From: Gymnopus androsaceus JB14
Lineage: Eukaryota > Basidiomycota > Agaricomycetes > Agaricales > Omphalotaceae
DNA length: 64,000 bases
Direction: 5' to 3'
Assembly (NCBI GenBank): GCA_009733575.1
Contig: ML769549.1
Span: 1-64,000, forward strand
The notes beneath the pieces were generated by a model that was given only the letters and a program-made list of their open reading frames with translations, had not been told where the DNA came from and searched no databases. The first letter of the stretch is position 1; each line of letters begins with the position of its first letter. Position numbers and translations under genes: made by a program. This document shows positions 11,711 through 21,647 of this stretch, one piece after another.

Positions 11711-12153
11711 GACGACATCAGGGGTGGTGCAACAAAAAGTAGAGATAGGAAGAACGGTCCCGCCAGAGGCGGCTTATCAAAGGGCCAGCGGGCGGTGTGA
11801 GTCAACTGGCGCTTGGTCAGCGCCTATTAGCTTGTTGCTTTCGAGAGAGAGAGAGAGATTCATTTTTACGGCCGCAGGTCACCATGACGGGACCAAGAGT
11901 CGGGGATCTAAGTACAGAATACAAAGTATCGCCAAATTATCGTAAGTAAGAGATCGGGAATATTGTGACTTCATGTGATGGTACTGTAAATGAATCGGGA
12001 CATCGCAACTTTGTATGTATCGTGGTTAGTAAGTAGGCGGAACGCAAGTGTCGAAGGTTAAGAATCGGAAATCAGATATATAGCGGCTGAAAAGTAAGAA
12101 GTAAGTAGAGAAAAGGGAGAGAAGAAGGATAGAAAAGGCATAAGTCCATAGTA

Positions 12154-12302
12154 CTGTACTCTTCCGACCAACTGTTCAGTCACGCGTCACGTCCAAATAA
12201 TTGGACATCGGATTTAATTTTTTCTCGAATTTTCGGATTTTTTTGGTATTTTTTATTTTGTATTTTTCCGAAATCTGTGAACAGTTGGTCGGAAGAGTAC
12301 AG
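12154..12302. mobile_element. 149-bp MITE-like element with 25-bp perfect TIRs and TA flanks
   Basis: The left end (12154-12178) begins CTGTACTCTTCCGACC. The right end (12278-12302) is its exact reverse complement over 25 bp, ending GGTCGGAAGAGTACAG. TA dinucleotides abut both ends (12152-12153 and 12303-12304), which is compatible with a TA target duplication as made by Tc1/mariner-type transposases. The interior is AT-rich and non-coding. The ends are still identical, so the insertion is probably recent. No autonomous relative is visible in the window. Confidence 0.75.
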
Positions 12303-12628
12303 TAGTGCCGGCGTGTAATCTATCGAGGCTGGGCCTTCGGGCCGTGCTTGCGTTGGTGGCGCTGATCGATCGCCCAGCTTGTTGCTTTCGACTCCCACCG
12401 CTGTCGAATTATCAGCCTTTTTCTCGCTTACCCACCCACCCTCGCCTTTATTCACCAGCTGTACGCTCCAGTTTTAGTCTCCGCGTGTGCCCTCCCTCAG
12501 TTACCCGCCCGCGCGGGGCTAAAGCCCAGCCCAACCTCTGCGCAAATAGTATTTCACTTCGAACTAGCCTTATCTTAAGTGTAGCCAGACAGGAACACGT
12601 GTCATTAATTAGCCTGCCACCGACAATA

Positions 12629-13675
12629 ATGGCGCTAACGATCACTGAAGACACATATCCAGAGCTTTACCTGAGCCCACGCGAAATAGCCCAGTTCAAT
12701 GCATCCGATCCAGATATTCAGCAAAGGTATCTCATGCAGTGGAGGGTGAGCGCAGTGTTAGTAATGTTTGAAGCATTCGTACTGATACAATCCAATAGGA
12801 ATACAAGCCTTTTCTTAGCCACTTTCCCACTGAGACCCTCCCAAAGCATCTTCTATACACTCGACGCCCGCGCAACCCTAATAAGAAAGGGTTTCTAATT
12901 CACTTCGGCTGGGCCACAACCTGGGAGCAAGTCTACAACTGCGCCACAAAGCATTTTCCTAGTGCAGTTCGCTACATTGTGCCGGTTTTCCCTGGCGCTC
13001 ATACAGAACCAGAACCAGACCCTGTTCGAACTTGTGTCCGCATTGTTCCTTTTCTGAGGGAAGCGTGTGGCCTGCCTTCTCTGAGTATCCCACTAGCTTG
13101 GACGGGTCCTCGGCAGAAAGATCTACGCCCAGTGATCGCTGTTTCGACCAACTATGATAAGGCCGGGCACCGAAATAGCTTACTGGCGCAGGAAGGCACT
13201 GCGAAGCTTAAGGAGTTGGTTGGATTAGAAGGGCCCCCGAAATGGGCTGTTGACATGCAAGTGGAATATTTCCCATCATTCGACTAGTGCGTGTTCTTTG
13301 CTCTTATCACATATTGTTTTATTACTGATGTCGCTCATGCCAGGTACTCTTGTTATGTTTCCTTGTTCATTGAATTGCTTTCAAACTACTCTGTATTCAT
13401 GCGCACAGTTGTTTCTATTACTATAGTAACAATATGGTACTTCAATCATCACATTACTACTATTACCCTATTCTTAATCCTCTCCGAAGTTTCTTCGCGC
13501 CGTTGATTTCCAGAACGAAATCCTAGCTATCGCACGCTTTAGTGAATGCGCAGAATGTCATCTCGCCCGATACGCTGTAGGAGTTGACTGGCGTTCCGCT
13601 GCTTTTGGAAATGAGCCGTACCAATGGAGTTTGGATATCCTGAAACAGTTTTATGAGTGGTACCTAGCACGATAG
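12629..13675 (+). CDS. Conserved-looking hypothetical protein, about four exons
   Basis: Exon 1 (12629-12745) encodes a 39-aa start with LTITEDTYPELYLSPREIAQ. A 53-bp intron (12746-12798, GTGAGC...CAATAG) leads to exon 2, which opens EYKPFLSHFPTETLPKHLLY and reads to 13286 (VDMQVEYFPSFDY). A donor GTGCGT at 13287 removes an in-frame TAG. The last exon ends at a stop 13673-13675 and includes FSECAECHLARYAVGVDWRS and QWSLDILKQFYEWYLAR. The junctions between 13287 and about 13515 are uncertain; a small exon near 13410-13436 would keep frame. I do not recognise the family. The frame could be extended upstream of the chosen ATG, but that part is low-complexity and overlaps the region next to the MITE, so I chose the internal ATG. 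Confidence 0.6.
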
Positions 13676-13873
13676 CAAAGGGAGGGGAAATATATCATCC
13701 AACTCGACCGGCCCATTCCAATGCTCCACCAAAAAATTAATCTACATCTAGTCTATGTTCACGGACGTCCTAGACTGCGAACCTGAATTGAGCCATCGTT
13801 CAAGTCCGAAACGAGGACTGGCGCTGCTGGTTCCAGAGTCTCGCGCCATGAGGCAATATGCTTGGCTGCCCGA

Positions 13874-14724
13874 TTAAGCAGCGATTATTGCAGCGACGCG
13901 AGGAGAGTTAATGAAGCTGCCAACATGAGGATAATCGGATCCCCAGTCAAGGGATAAGTTGAAAATTCCAAGAGAAGTTTCGTGAATGGGGCGTGAACGA
14001 GATAAGGCAAAGTCGTTGTGCATTACAGAGTGGAAAGGATAGCAGCCTAGGGTGAATAGAGGAAGGATATCATACGGATGGTCGAATCGCTGAAAAGTAC
14101 TGGAGCTGGAGTCGAAGGCAAAGAGAGGAATCGGTTTCTTCATTTGTGATCCAGGAACAAGCCATATGATAGGGTTGGTCAGGAAGAACCTATAATACAC
14201 GGATGAGGATTTGACAGAAGACCACGCGAATTGATTAGACACACATCGAAGCACCGCCGTCTTTCAGAAACAAAGTGTTTTCGATTATACAGAGTGAGCT
14301 CCTGCATCGCATCAATGATTTCCTTTGTAGGAGCTAGAGTCAACGCGTTCCTAGCTAGAAGGCATTCAATATCACCGCGTACTGTGGGATATTGTGAGAG
14401 CATATTCTAGAACCGAGAAAGGTGGGTCTACCTGAGACGTGGTTGAGGTGAGAATCAATGTCAATATCACCGGGTTCAAGACCCCACCAGTATTCGCGAG
14501 CGCGAAACTAGGTTAGGGGGATGTAAATCATCAAGACGTTTCAGAATTTGAGGCAGAACTTACCGATACTATCTGTTGAAACAACCGAAAGTCTTTGACT
14601 GGTTCCAGCTTTTCAACCGTTGCGGTTATCGCGAGTGAAGTGATTGGGAATGAAGATGGTATATTAGAGAAGGAGTAACGGAGGAAACAAGGCGCGAAGA
14701 GATGGAAGTGGCGGAGAGAAAGAC
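13874..14724 (-). CDS. HNH-family-like fungal protein, 5' end missing or disrupted
   Basis: Four exons join in frame on the minus strand: up to 14724-14564, 14507-14432, 14381-14243 and 14189-13874. The introns are 56, 50 and 53 bp (donors GTAAGT, GTAGAC, GTGTCT). The protein reads LEPVKDFRLFQQIVS, FRAREYWWGLEPGDIDIDSH, VRGDIECLLARNALTLAP, and then a C-terminal block with FDHPYDILPLFTLGCYPFHS and a stop (13874-13876). The pattern 'I-D-S-x-x-N-x-(L/V)-R-x-D-I ... L-x-P ... Y-x-x-L-P-x-x' resembles Agaricomycete proteins that carry an HNH-like nuclease domain, but the catalytic HNH residues expected nearer the N-terminus are not visible. No ATG is found before the frame runs into the inverted-repeat element at 14726-14941, so the gene may have been truncated by that insertion. 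Confidence 0.5.
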
Positions 14725-14725
14725 T

Positions 14726-14941
14726 TTTACAGCTAATTAGGTATTTGTAGCATATTTTTCGTAAAACGCTCGTTAGTGATCTTGTTTACAACCAAACAGG
14801 ATTTTATTTCAAAGCTCCACTGCGGCACACTGCCGCACAGTTTCTCTGCCTGCGAGATGACGTTGTTCTGTTTGGTTGTAAATACAATCATTAATGAGCG
14901 TTTTTCGAAAAGTATGCTACAAATACCTAATTAGCTGTAAA
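14726..14941. mobile_element. 216-bp MITE with about 70-75-bp imperfect TIRs
   Basis: The left arm starts TTTACAGCTAATTAGGTATT (14726) and runs to ACCAAACAG near 14800. The right arm (about 14869-14941) is its reverse complement with roughly six mismatches, ending CCTAATTAGCTGTAAA. The interior has a short secondary hairpin around TGCGGCACACTGCCGCA. No open frame is present. A target-site duplication could not be assigned with confidence. The element abuts the 5' end of the minus-strand gene at 13874-14724 and may supply or remove its promoter. Confidence 0.75.
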
Positions 14942-15506
14942 CAAGCGCGAAAGGCAACAGGTTACTCCCACGCGTATCGCGATCACGAACTCCCACGTTC
15001 TCTTTATTCCACTCGAAATAATGGGGGTCGGCACGGCAGCTCTGGCTTTGTTTGTTCCCAGCCAAAGCCATGTTCCCACTGTAGCTCTCGCTCGTACTAG
15101 ACTTAATCTCCATAACCCGTTGTAAAAATGTTGTAGAAAGTATCCGTTAAATCATGATAAATCAATCTGATTCTATATTTCAAGTTGAAATTTTAATCAA
15201 AGTAATATGAGGCAAGTTGTGTAGCAAACTCATACCAAAACTACCTGTAGCGTTATAAGTAATAATTTTTTTAGAAAAAGGACTTGAAATACAGAAATTA
15301 GAAGCAATTCATTATCCTTTGGCTGATTTAATTCTGTAGTAAATATGATGTAGCTTTGAACTAAGACCGCACAGATTCTGCAGGCCAAAATCACTGTATG
15401 CACTTATTCTCATGCTTAGGCTTCTAACTACGACGCGTCAATTTGCGTCGTTGGACTGCATCCTAGCCTCTTTCTTATTCTTATACCCTTTCTTGGACCT
15501 TATACC
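14942..15506. promoter_or_regulatory. AT-rich upstream region of the coiled-coil gene
   Basis: No gene is supported here. A minus-strand open frame at 14931-15113 (60 codons, with YFEWNKENVGVRDRDTRG) could be a displaced 5' piece of the neighbouring minus-strand gene, but I see no splice chain linking it. The 15 bp TTATACC-rich stretch just before 15507 is the only promoter-like feature for the plus-strand gene. Confidence 0.3.
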
Positions 15507-17440
15507 ATGCCTGGACAAAAATCTCCCGCCAAAATCGCTCAACTAAAGGCTTTACATGCCTCTAATGCCAAAGATCAACCTGACAAAAATACTGTCCCTC
15601 TAATCTTTTCTGAAAGTACTAATACCTCGACTTCCACACATTCTAATACCAGGAACAAGGCTACCATCGCATCTTTGAAGTCTGAGCTTGAAGGAAAGGT
15701 CCAGGAGATAGATGGCTTGAAGAAAAAGGTTTCGAAGGCAGCAGAGGATGCAGAGGTTCAGGAATCCAAGATCTCATCACTTTCCTTCGAAAAAATCACT
15801 CTCCTAGCCACCATCGACACTCTTAAAGCCCAGAACTCAAATCTCATATCCAGTGTAGCCCGGCATCGCTCAAGTTGCAGTAAATCTTTGAAGGAATTGC
15901 ATAGTCTTGGAATTGATTCAAAGAGGGAGAAGAAAGCATTGCAAAGGAAAGCTAGAGACAAAAAGAAGAAGTATCTGAAGGAAATTGAGGGATTACAGGT
16001 CACTCTTGAAGAAAACTCACACGTCATTTCCGTACTTGAACCCAAAAACTCGAAGCTCTGTCTTGAAGTCATCAAACTCAAAGAAAAACTTTCCTTGTCT
16101 TCCGCTACAGTCTCTACTCTTGGCAAAAAAATTTTGTTGCTTTGTAAAACAATCTATGCTCTTGAAAAGCAGGTTGAGCGCTCAAAGAGCTCCCTTGCTA
16201 CTAGTTGCATGGAGTTAAAGAAACTTTTGGTCTGGGATCCTACTGAAAAAGGCATATACAAAGCCTCTGCTCGTAAACTCTTTCATAACCTGAAAAGGGC
16301 TGGGTGTTGTAACCACGATCTGCTGTCAAATTGTGTGCATCAGCAAAACCTGGGTGTGCTGCACAGAACTGGACAGTTCTGTGCAGCACTCATAGCAGCC
16401 ATAGCAGCCATAGCAAGGTACCCATCTGTCCAGAACTATGGATTGCTATGGACTGCTATGGGTTGCTATGGATTGCACCGGTTTCGAGGCATTTGATCGT
16501 GGAATGGCTCTATTCAATAAAAATATATTAATCTTTTGAATTGCTTCGTTGCACTTCGCGAGACCAAAAATGGATGAAAATAATCATAAAATCATATTAT
16601 ATTGCTGTAGTCATAGCGAAACTAGTAGAACTACTAATATAACTACATATCTGTAATAAAACTAGTATACTATATCATTAGGTGGTGACGAGACATTGCT
16701 TGAATGCAACTACATACCATAGTCCAAACCAAAGTGGCTCAGGACTGATTTGGGGGGAAAGAAACAGAGCTCGTCGAAGTCCCAGTTACGACGATGCATT
16801 ATATAGTGTTGGCGGGAGAAACTGACAGCTGTCAAGCAGCGACACTGATGCCGAAATCGGTTGACAGCTTTGTGATCCTGGAGAAACTCATAGCAAGCCA
16901 TAGGAACCCATAGCAGCTCATAGTTCTGTGCAGGACTATGGCTGCTATGACCCGCTATGGCTTGCTATGGCTCCTATGACCATCTCCCAGGTTTTGCTGA
17001 TGTGCTGCAGCATTTGGGATATGCATCAAACATGTCATGAGCATGTGTACTGATGGTTATTGTGTCAGGGAAGGGGGATCTATGGTTTGATGCAGCTCGG
17101 GCACAAGATCAAGAATGCACCATCATTTGGTGAAGGTAGTGATGGAACGACGGTTAGAGGTGTTACACAGGAATCTTGTTCAATTACAGTCTCTATCCCA
17201 TTGTATGAACCTGAAAGATCAATCTACTTGGAAACCTGTGATGCGTTTTGCTGATGTTGCCCCTGCACTTGACTACACTGCTCAATGTCAATTCGAAGGA
17301 TCAGTGGAGCTTGGTGAACAGATTGCAAACACCTATTCCAACAGTCCATTAGCAAGTCGTGATAGGCAGAAAATGGATGCAGATGACTACTTCCGAAAGC
17401 AGGCTTTCCTATCCATATTACACCCTGAGAACCCAGGTAC
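15507..17440 (+). pseudogene. Coiled-coil protein gene of mobile-element type, split by a 665-bp insertion
   Basis: The 5' part (15507-16337, about 277 codons) starts MPGQKSPAKIAQLKALHASN. It then forms a long Lys/Glu/Leu/Ser heptad-rich coiled coil (about residues 60-235) and ends with KGIYKASARKLFHNLKRAGC, typical of coiled-coil proteins encoded alongside transposons in mushroom genomes. The frame enters a foreign element at 16338. After the element, homologous-looking sequence resumes at 17003: IYGLMQLGHKIKNAPSFGEG, then SDGTTVRGV in the frame through 17060-17254, and after a further frameshift FADVAPALDYTAQCQFEGSV and DRQKMDADDYFRKQ to about 17440. The insertion plus frame changes make the gene non-functional. 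The link to KDZ-type transposons is from memory of similar gene pairs, not from a search. Confidence 0.6.
16338..17002. mobile_element. 665-bp non-autonomous element with CATCAGCAAAACCTGGG ends
   Basis: The 17-bp terminal inverted repeats are exact (16338-16354 and 16986-17002). Inside each end is a subterminal region rich in short CATAGCAGCCATAGC / GCTATGG motifs in opposite orientation (about 16390-16480 and 16885-16975). The interior has no transposase-like frame. The element interrupts the coiled-coil gene at its Cys-Val codons. A target duplication longer than 2 bp is not evident. Confidence 0.75.
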
Positions 17441-17740
17441 TTCCTTCTTGTTACTGTCTAGGTACCTTGAGCTCACTGTCTATTCCCTGAGCTCACTGTC
17501 TACTCTCTGAGCTCACTGGCTGGTAGCCTTAACCCCTACTGTATTGTTTATTACCCCTCTTATACTTTTCACTGCCCATACTTTGCTGCTCACTGTCCAT
17601 ATTGAGCTCACCACTGTCCCTCCTATGCTTGTTACTGCTTACATCCTGCTGCTCACTGTCCCAGTACCTTTGTCCACTGTCTACAGCTTGCTCCTCCCTA
17701 TTCATGGTGAGCTCATCACTGTCATGAGACAGGTTAGTTT
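17441..17740. repeat. Degenerate GAGCTCACTGTC-type short repeats
   Basis: The words GAGCTCACTGTC, GCTGCTCACTGTCC and GAGCTCA(C/T)CACTGTC recur at irregular 20-50-bp spacing, about ten times. A similar word is seen again near 25167. The minus-strand frame across it is a Ser/Asp/Glu/Gln low-complexity by-product of the repeat. Confidence 0.55.
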
Positions 17741-18733
17741 TACCCTGCTGATGGAGTGTTATTGTAATAGTAATTGAACTTTGTATAAGAGGAACCATTC
17801 ATTCAGATATTTGGTATTTGCACCTGTCTAATCAGGCAATGGTGCAAAGCTATCATCTGCTGGACTATGGCTGAATGCCTCTAAGCCAGAATTCATGCTA
17901 GAAACAATGATTTTGGTCCTGCACATGTTACTTGAGTTAAGATAGAGCTTTGCTTGTGTACCAAATCTAGTGGGTACGAAGATCAAAAATGCCCCAGCTC
18001 AGTGCCATGCGTGATGCATTACTGAACTTAAATTTGAAACTGTACAGTAGTTGAGCAGTTTCAGCCATCTCATCCAACATTGACTGCTAGCTATTCACTA
18101 TTAAAGATAGTTATCCCAGTTAGACTCAACAAGCATTTGAGATAATGCAAGAATGAGGACAATAATAAAGCATTGTTATTGACTGGGATTGATTGAGGGG
18201 CCAGAGCAAAGAGGAGGAGATCTTGAGATGGTGGTTGAGAAAAGAAAGAATGATTGACAAAGAAATCATATGGCAATGTGACACAATGACATTAATTTAA
18301 GGCAGGCTCTGGCTTCTAGCCACAACTTTGACATGACAACACTCTGATTGCTTGCTCGGCATTGCATTGGTGTTCTTGCTATTAACTTGCTGTGTCCCTG
18401 ACTTGACTGGGTGCCTACACTCTTAACTTGAAGCTGGATCTGATAGTAGTCTCTTGGAACTTTGCTAAGGAGGCATAATCATGCATAATAATGCAATTAT
18501 TATGCAAATTTTGCCAACTAGCTCATTGTGACCCAGATCTCATGACAGTAAGGGAATAACTTGGAAATAAGCTCTTTGCATAGTATTGAGCTTCAGCTTG
18601 GCTTCAACAGAAAGGAAGTCTCATGGCTTGGCAAATACACAAAACTTTGCACAAAACGGTTGATAAATGCATTAAATTGCATAATTTCTACTATTTTGCA
18701 ACAATTTGCCTGAAGTATTCTATTTTGACAATT
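17741..18733. other. AT-rich non-coding stretch with a near-perfect palindrome
   Basis: No coding frame is supported. A 23-nt near-palindrome of GCATAATAATGC and its complement sits at 18483-18505. Related TGCATAA/TTATGCAA words recur at 18655-18770, suggesting remnants of a small foldback element. Confidence 0.4.
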
Positions 18734-19989
18734 TTATGCAAAGTTATGATAACTTTGCATATTAAGCTTTTCCTGATGAAATAAATGCAAAGTGAGAGGC
18801 ATTGTTCCTAATGAGCTGGATATAAGAGATAGATGTTGATTGGAGATAAATGTGTCAGGCAGCATCTCAGCAGTCTCTAGATGGCATCTAAGGACCCAAT
18901 TGTGTGACATAGCATCCTCAGTTGCCTGGAAGGCATACCAGAGATTATGGGATGCACCAAAGTTGTCAATCCCAATGCCAATATTGAGTGGATACCCATA
19001 TACATTGCAATTATAACTGTTATCATTGATAAGGATGTCATGGAAACATTGAGCAAGCTGCAGCTGCTCTGGTGGACTGCCAACACAGGCCAATGACTGT
19101 AAAATTGTCATTGAAGCAAAGTTTATACTGCCACAAAGGATCCTCCTTGTGTAAATCTTGGAGCTTTTGTATGATACTTGCAATATCACCACCAAGTGCA
19201 GAAACCACCTCCCATGCTTCACATTTCACGGTGTTCATGATATTTGAGATCTGTCATGACCCTAGAATATGTCTGGGAACACAATCTCATAGGATAGCCT
19301 GTACCTGACTGCAATTTAGAGTATCAGGAAGATTTGCAACAATCTCATGATGAGCTGCAGTAGGAAATGAAGGAGCTGCCAGGCTGTTCCTCCAGGAGGA
19401 ATCTCTGGTGTATAGTTGTGCTCCCAGGCAATAGTTGTAACCTGCCACATAGTTGTTCCAGGAATGCAGTTGAGATTGACAGGTGCTTCACAGTCGGTGT
19501 GTCCTGACTTTCCAACATGATGATCTGCTGGATCAATGTTGAGACAATGAGCAGATTTAGCATGGTAATAACAATTACATCACAGAATGAGTTTATGGAT
19601 TTCACCATTATCACTCTTCTTGGATTGCCCCCTATGCCAGCAGTGTCTGAGCTGTTTCTGGTAATCAAAAATAGCAAGAATAGCAGTATCAAGAGAGTCA
19701 AATGTTGATCCAACGTGAATGGAAGGGATGATGTTAACATTGGAGCATGAAGCAACAGAATGACATCATGATGATTGTGAGATGGAAAAACTGAGTGCTG
19801 CTTATTCAATGAATTGGTAAAAGGTTTTATTTCCACAATATCAGGATCAATGATCTTGTTCTTCCCTTCTTTCTTGATAGCAAAGGCATGAGGAATATTT
19901 GTAATATTAAGATCTACATCTATCACTTTTGTCTTCACTGTCATCTCCTGTTTTGCTTTCTTTGTTGATACTTTCTCTTTCTTTACCAT
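18734..19989 (-). pseudogene. Degenerate MULE (Mutator-like) transposase
   Basis: Reading the minus strand from high to low coordinates gives, in different frames: a basic N-terminal region (about 19989-19900), a segment with QVTTIAWEHNYTPEIPPGG near 19400, then VSALGGDIASIIQKLQDLHK (19038-19222). The transposase core follows: FHDILINDNSYNCNVYGYPL, GIDNFGASHNLWYAFQATED and SHNWVLRCHLE (18860-19070). The phrase 'LINDNSYN-x-N-x-YGYPLNI' with a following 'W-x-x-RCHL' is typical of fungal MULE transposase domains. At least two frame changes and several stops separate the parts, so it is inactive. No terminal inverted repeats were found. Confidence 0.65.
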
Positions 19990-21647
19990 GGGTGAAGGAG
20001 TTTAAGTTGTAAGTCAATGATCTCAGCAGGATGAGAGGGCAGTGATGAAGTAAGATTGACCAGCATGGGAGTGGGAGCAGTCAGGCTCAATAACGAAGTA
20101 GAGATAGGCAGCAGAGGTACTGGAGGCATTGATGGAGCATATGGGGGCAGTTCCAAAATTGGTGAAGGTGATGTGGGCAACAAGGGGCTAGTTGCAAAAT
20201 TGCTGCAGTCAAATTCTGGCTAACAAATTTGAATATTGGATGTTTATTCTAAGGGCAGTTTATTTAGTAACTAATAAACACCTTGATAAAAATTCACTTA
20301 CAGTGGGTGCAAACAAATTGTAGTCAGAGTAGTTAACAAAAAATCCAAGCAAGACACTCTCAGGCTCTGGTAGTACTCATATAGTGCAAGGACAAACCCA
20401 GCTTGATTTAGGCTAGAATGAGAATTAATCAGTCATCATAGAGTGTATCTGACTAGAATATGGATATACAGATGAACACTGCAAAGCTATGAAATGGTAA
20501 CTCAAAAGAACATACAAAGCACATTCTCAATACTCTTGAGATGTGTTGTTGGTCCAACTGGGACAAATGGATCTATCCAAGATTCAACATAGCTGTAAGC
20601 AGCTACTCCACAACTCAGCAACTAATATCCATGTTGCTCAAGCTCTTCTTCTACAACAGATTGAGGCAAAGAAATATCAGAGCCTGAAAGTAGATCTTGC
20701 AATGTGTCAGGCCTTGGCTCATTTCCAGATACTCTCACTTGCATACTTTTTGCCCTTTGCATCTGATTTGATCATTCCAAAAAGAGAAGATTGATGGTGT
20801 CAGTCACCAAAGAGCTTCGGATGTTCCCCGGTGGCCCAGAGCATTCAACAAAGTCCAACTCCATCAATCATAACTTTCAGAAGTTGCAATTAAGGCAAGT
20901 TATAGTTACACAAGCTCAGTAGAGGGTTCAGGGAAAGGGAAATGAGGGATGTATTCAGTAAACTAAGTACAGAGCACTAAGTAGTACTAGATTAGATACA
21001 TCAACTGGCTATGAGATGGCAATGAGATGGGGTACAGCAGAGGTGATACAGTATGAGGGACATTAAAATGAGAGGATTTTATCAGTGTGAGGTACAAGTT
21101 TGAGAACATAACTGCCCATCTGCATTATCCAGATTTAAGTCTTCTCATGCTTCACCAAGTGAGCCAGGCGTGGTGCATGTGTTGAAAGCAAGCAGCGACA
21201 TGATGTTGTTACAAAATTAGTGACTGAAGGCTCTGTGCCTATGAAAGGTGAGCAATGGAGAAGAGGAATGGTAGCGTGAGGGGAATGTGAGTGAAAAACT
21301 GGTGAAGAACAACAAACAAACAATCCAGGTAGTTTGAAGCTGATGTAAGCCAATTCCCCATTTGGGCATCATGTGTAAAGAATGAAAAGTCAAAACCTGA
21401 CACTCCCTGTGCTCATTAAGCACCCACTGATGTTTCCCATGCTCTGTAACCATCTGCAGATACATCCCATACTCATTACCTAAAATGTGGGCACTTCCCA
21501 TGCTTATTTACCATTTATCCTGCCTGCCGGGCACTTTCTATATGTGATTACCAGTTGTCCTGCCTTCCAGGTGCCTCCCTGCACTTGATAACCATCCATC
21601 AGGCCCTCCTGACAACTTACACAGCCACCTAAAGTGTATAAGTAGAC
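19990..21647. other. Repeat-derived DNA without a supportable gene; host site of the hAT element
   Basis: No recognisable protein. The sequence 21360-21647 contains recurring CCTGCC...GGCA and CCCATGCT phrases. It ends in TATAAGTAGAC, which reads like the TATA region of a long terminal repeat continuing after the hAT element at 24967 (ACCTGAGTCC). I infer that the hAT element landed in an old LTR. Confidence 0.35.
21640..21647. repeat. Left 8-bp target-site duplication AAGTAGAC of the hAT element
   Basis: AAGTAGAC at 21640-21647 is identical to 24959-24966, directly abutting the two ends of the element. Eight-bp duplications are the hallmark of hAT insertion. Confidence 0.9.

Noticed and set aside
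12305..12628. Upstream extension of the 12629 gene to an earlier ATG
   Set aside because: The extension is low-complexity, begins right at the MITE edge and lacks conserved-looking content; the internal ATG is more plausible.
16338..17002. The 665-bp element as an intron of the coiled-coil gene
   Set aside because: It has exact terminal inverted repeats and no GT...AG at its ends, and is ten times longer than other introns here.
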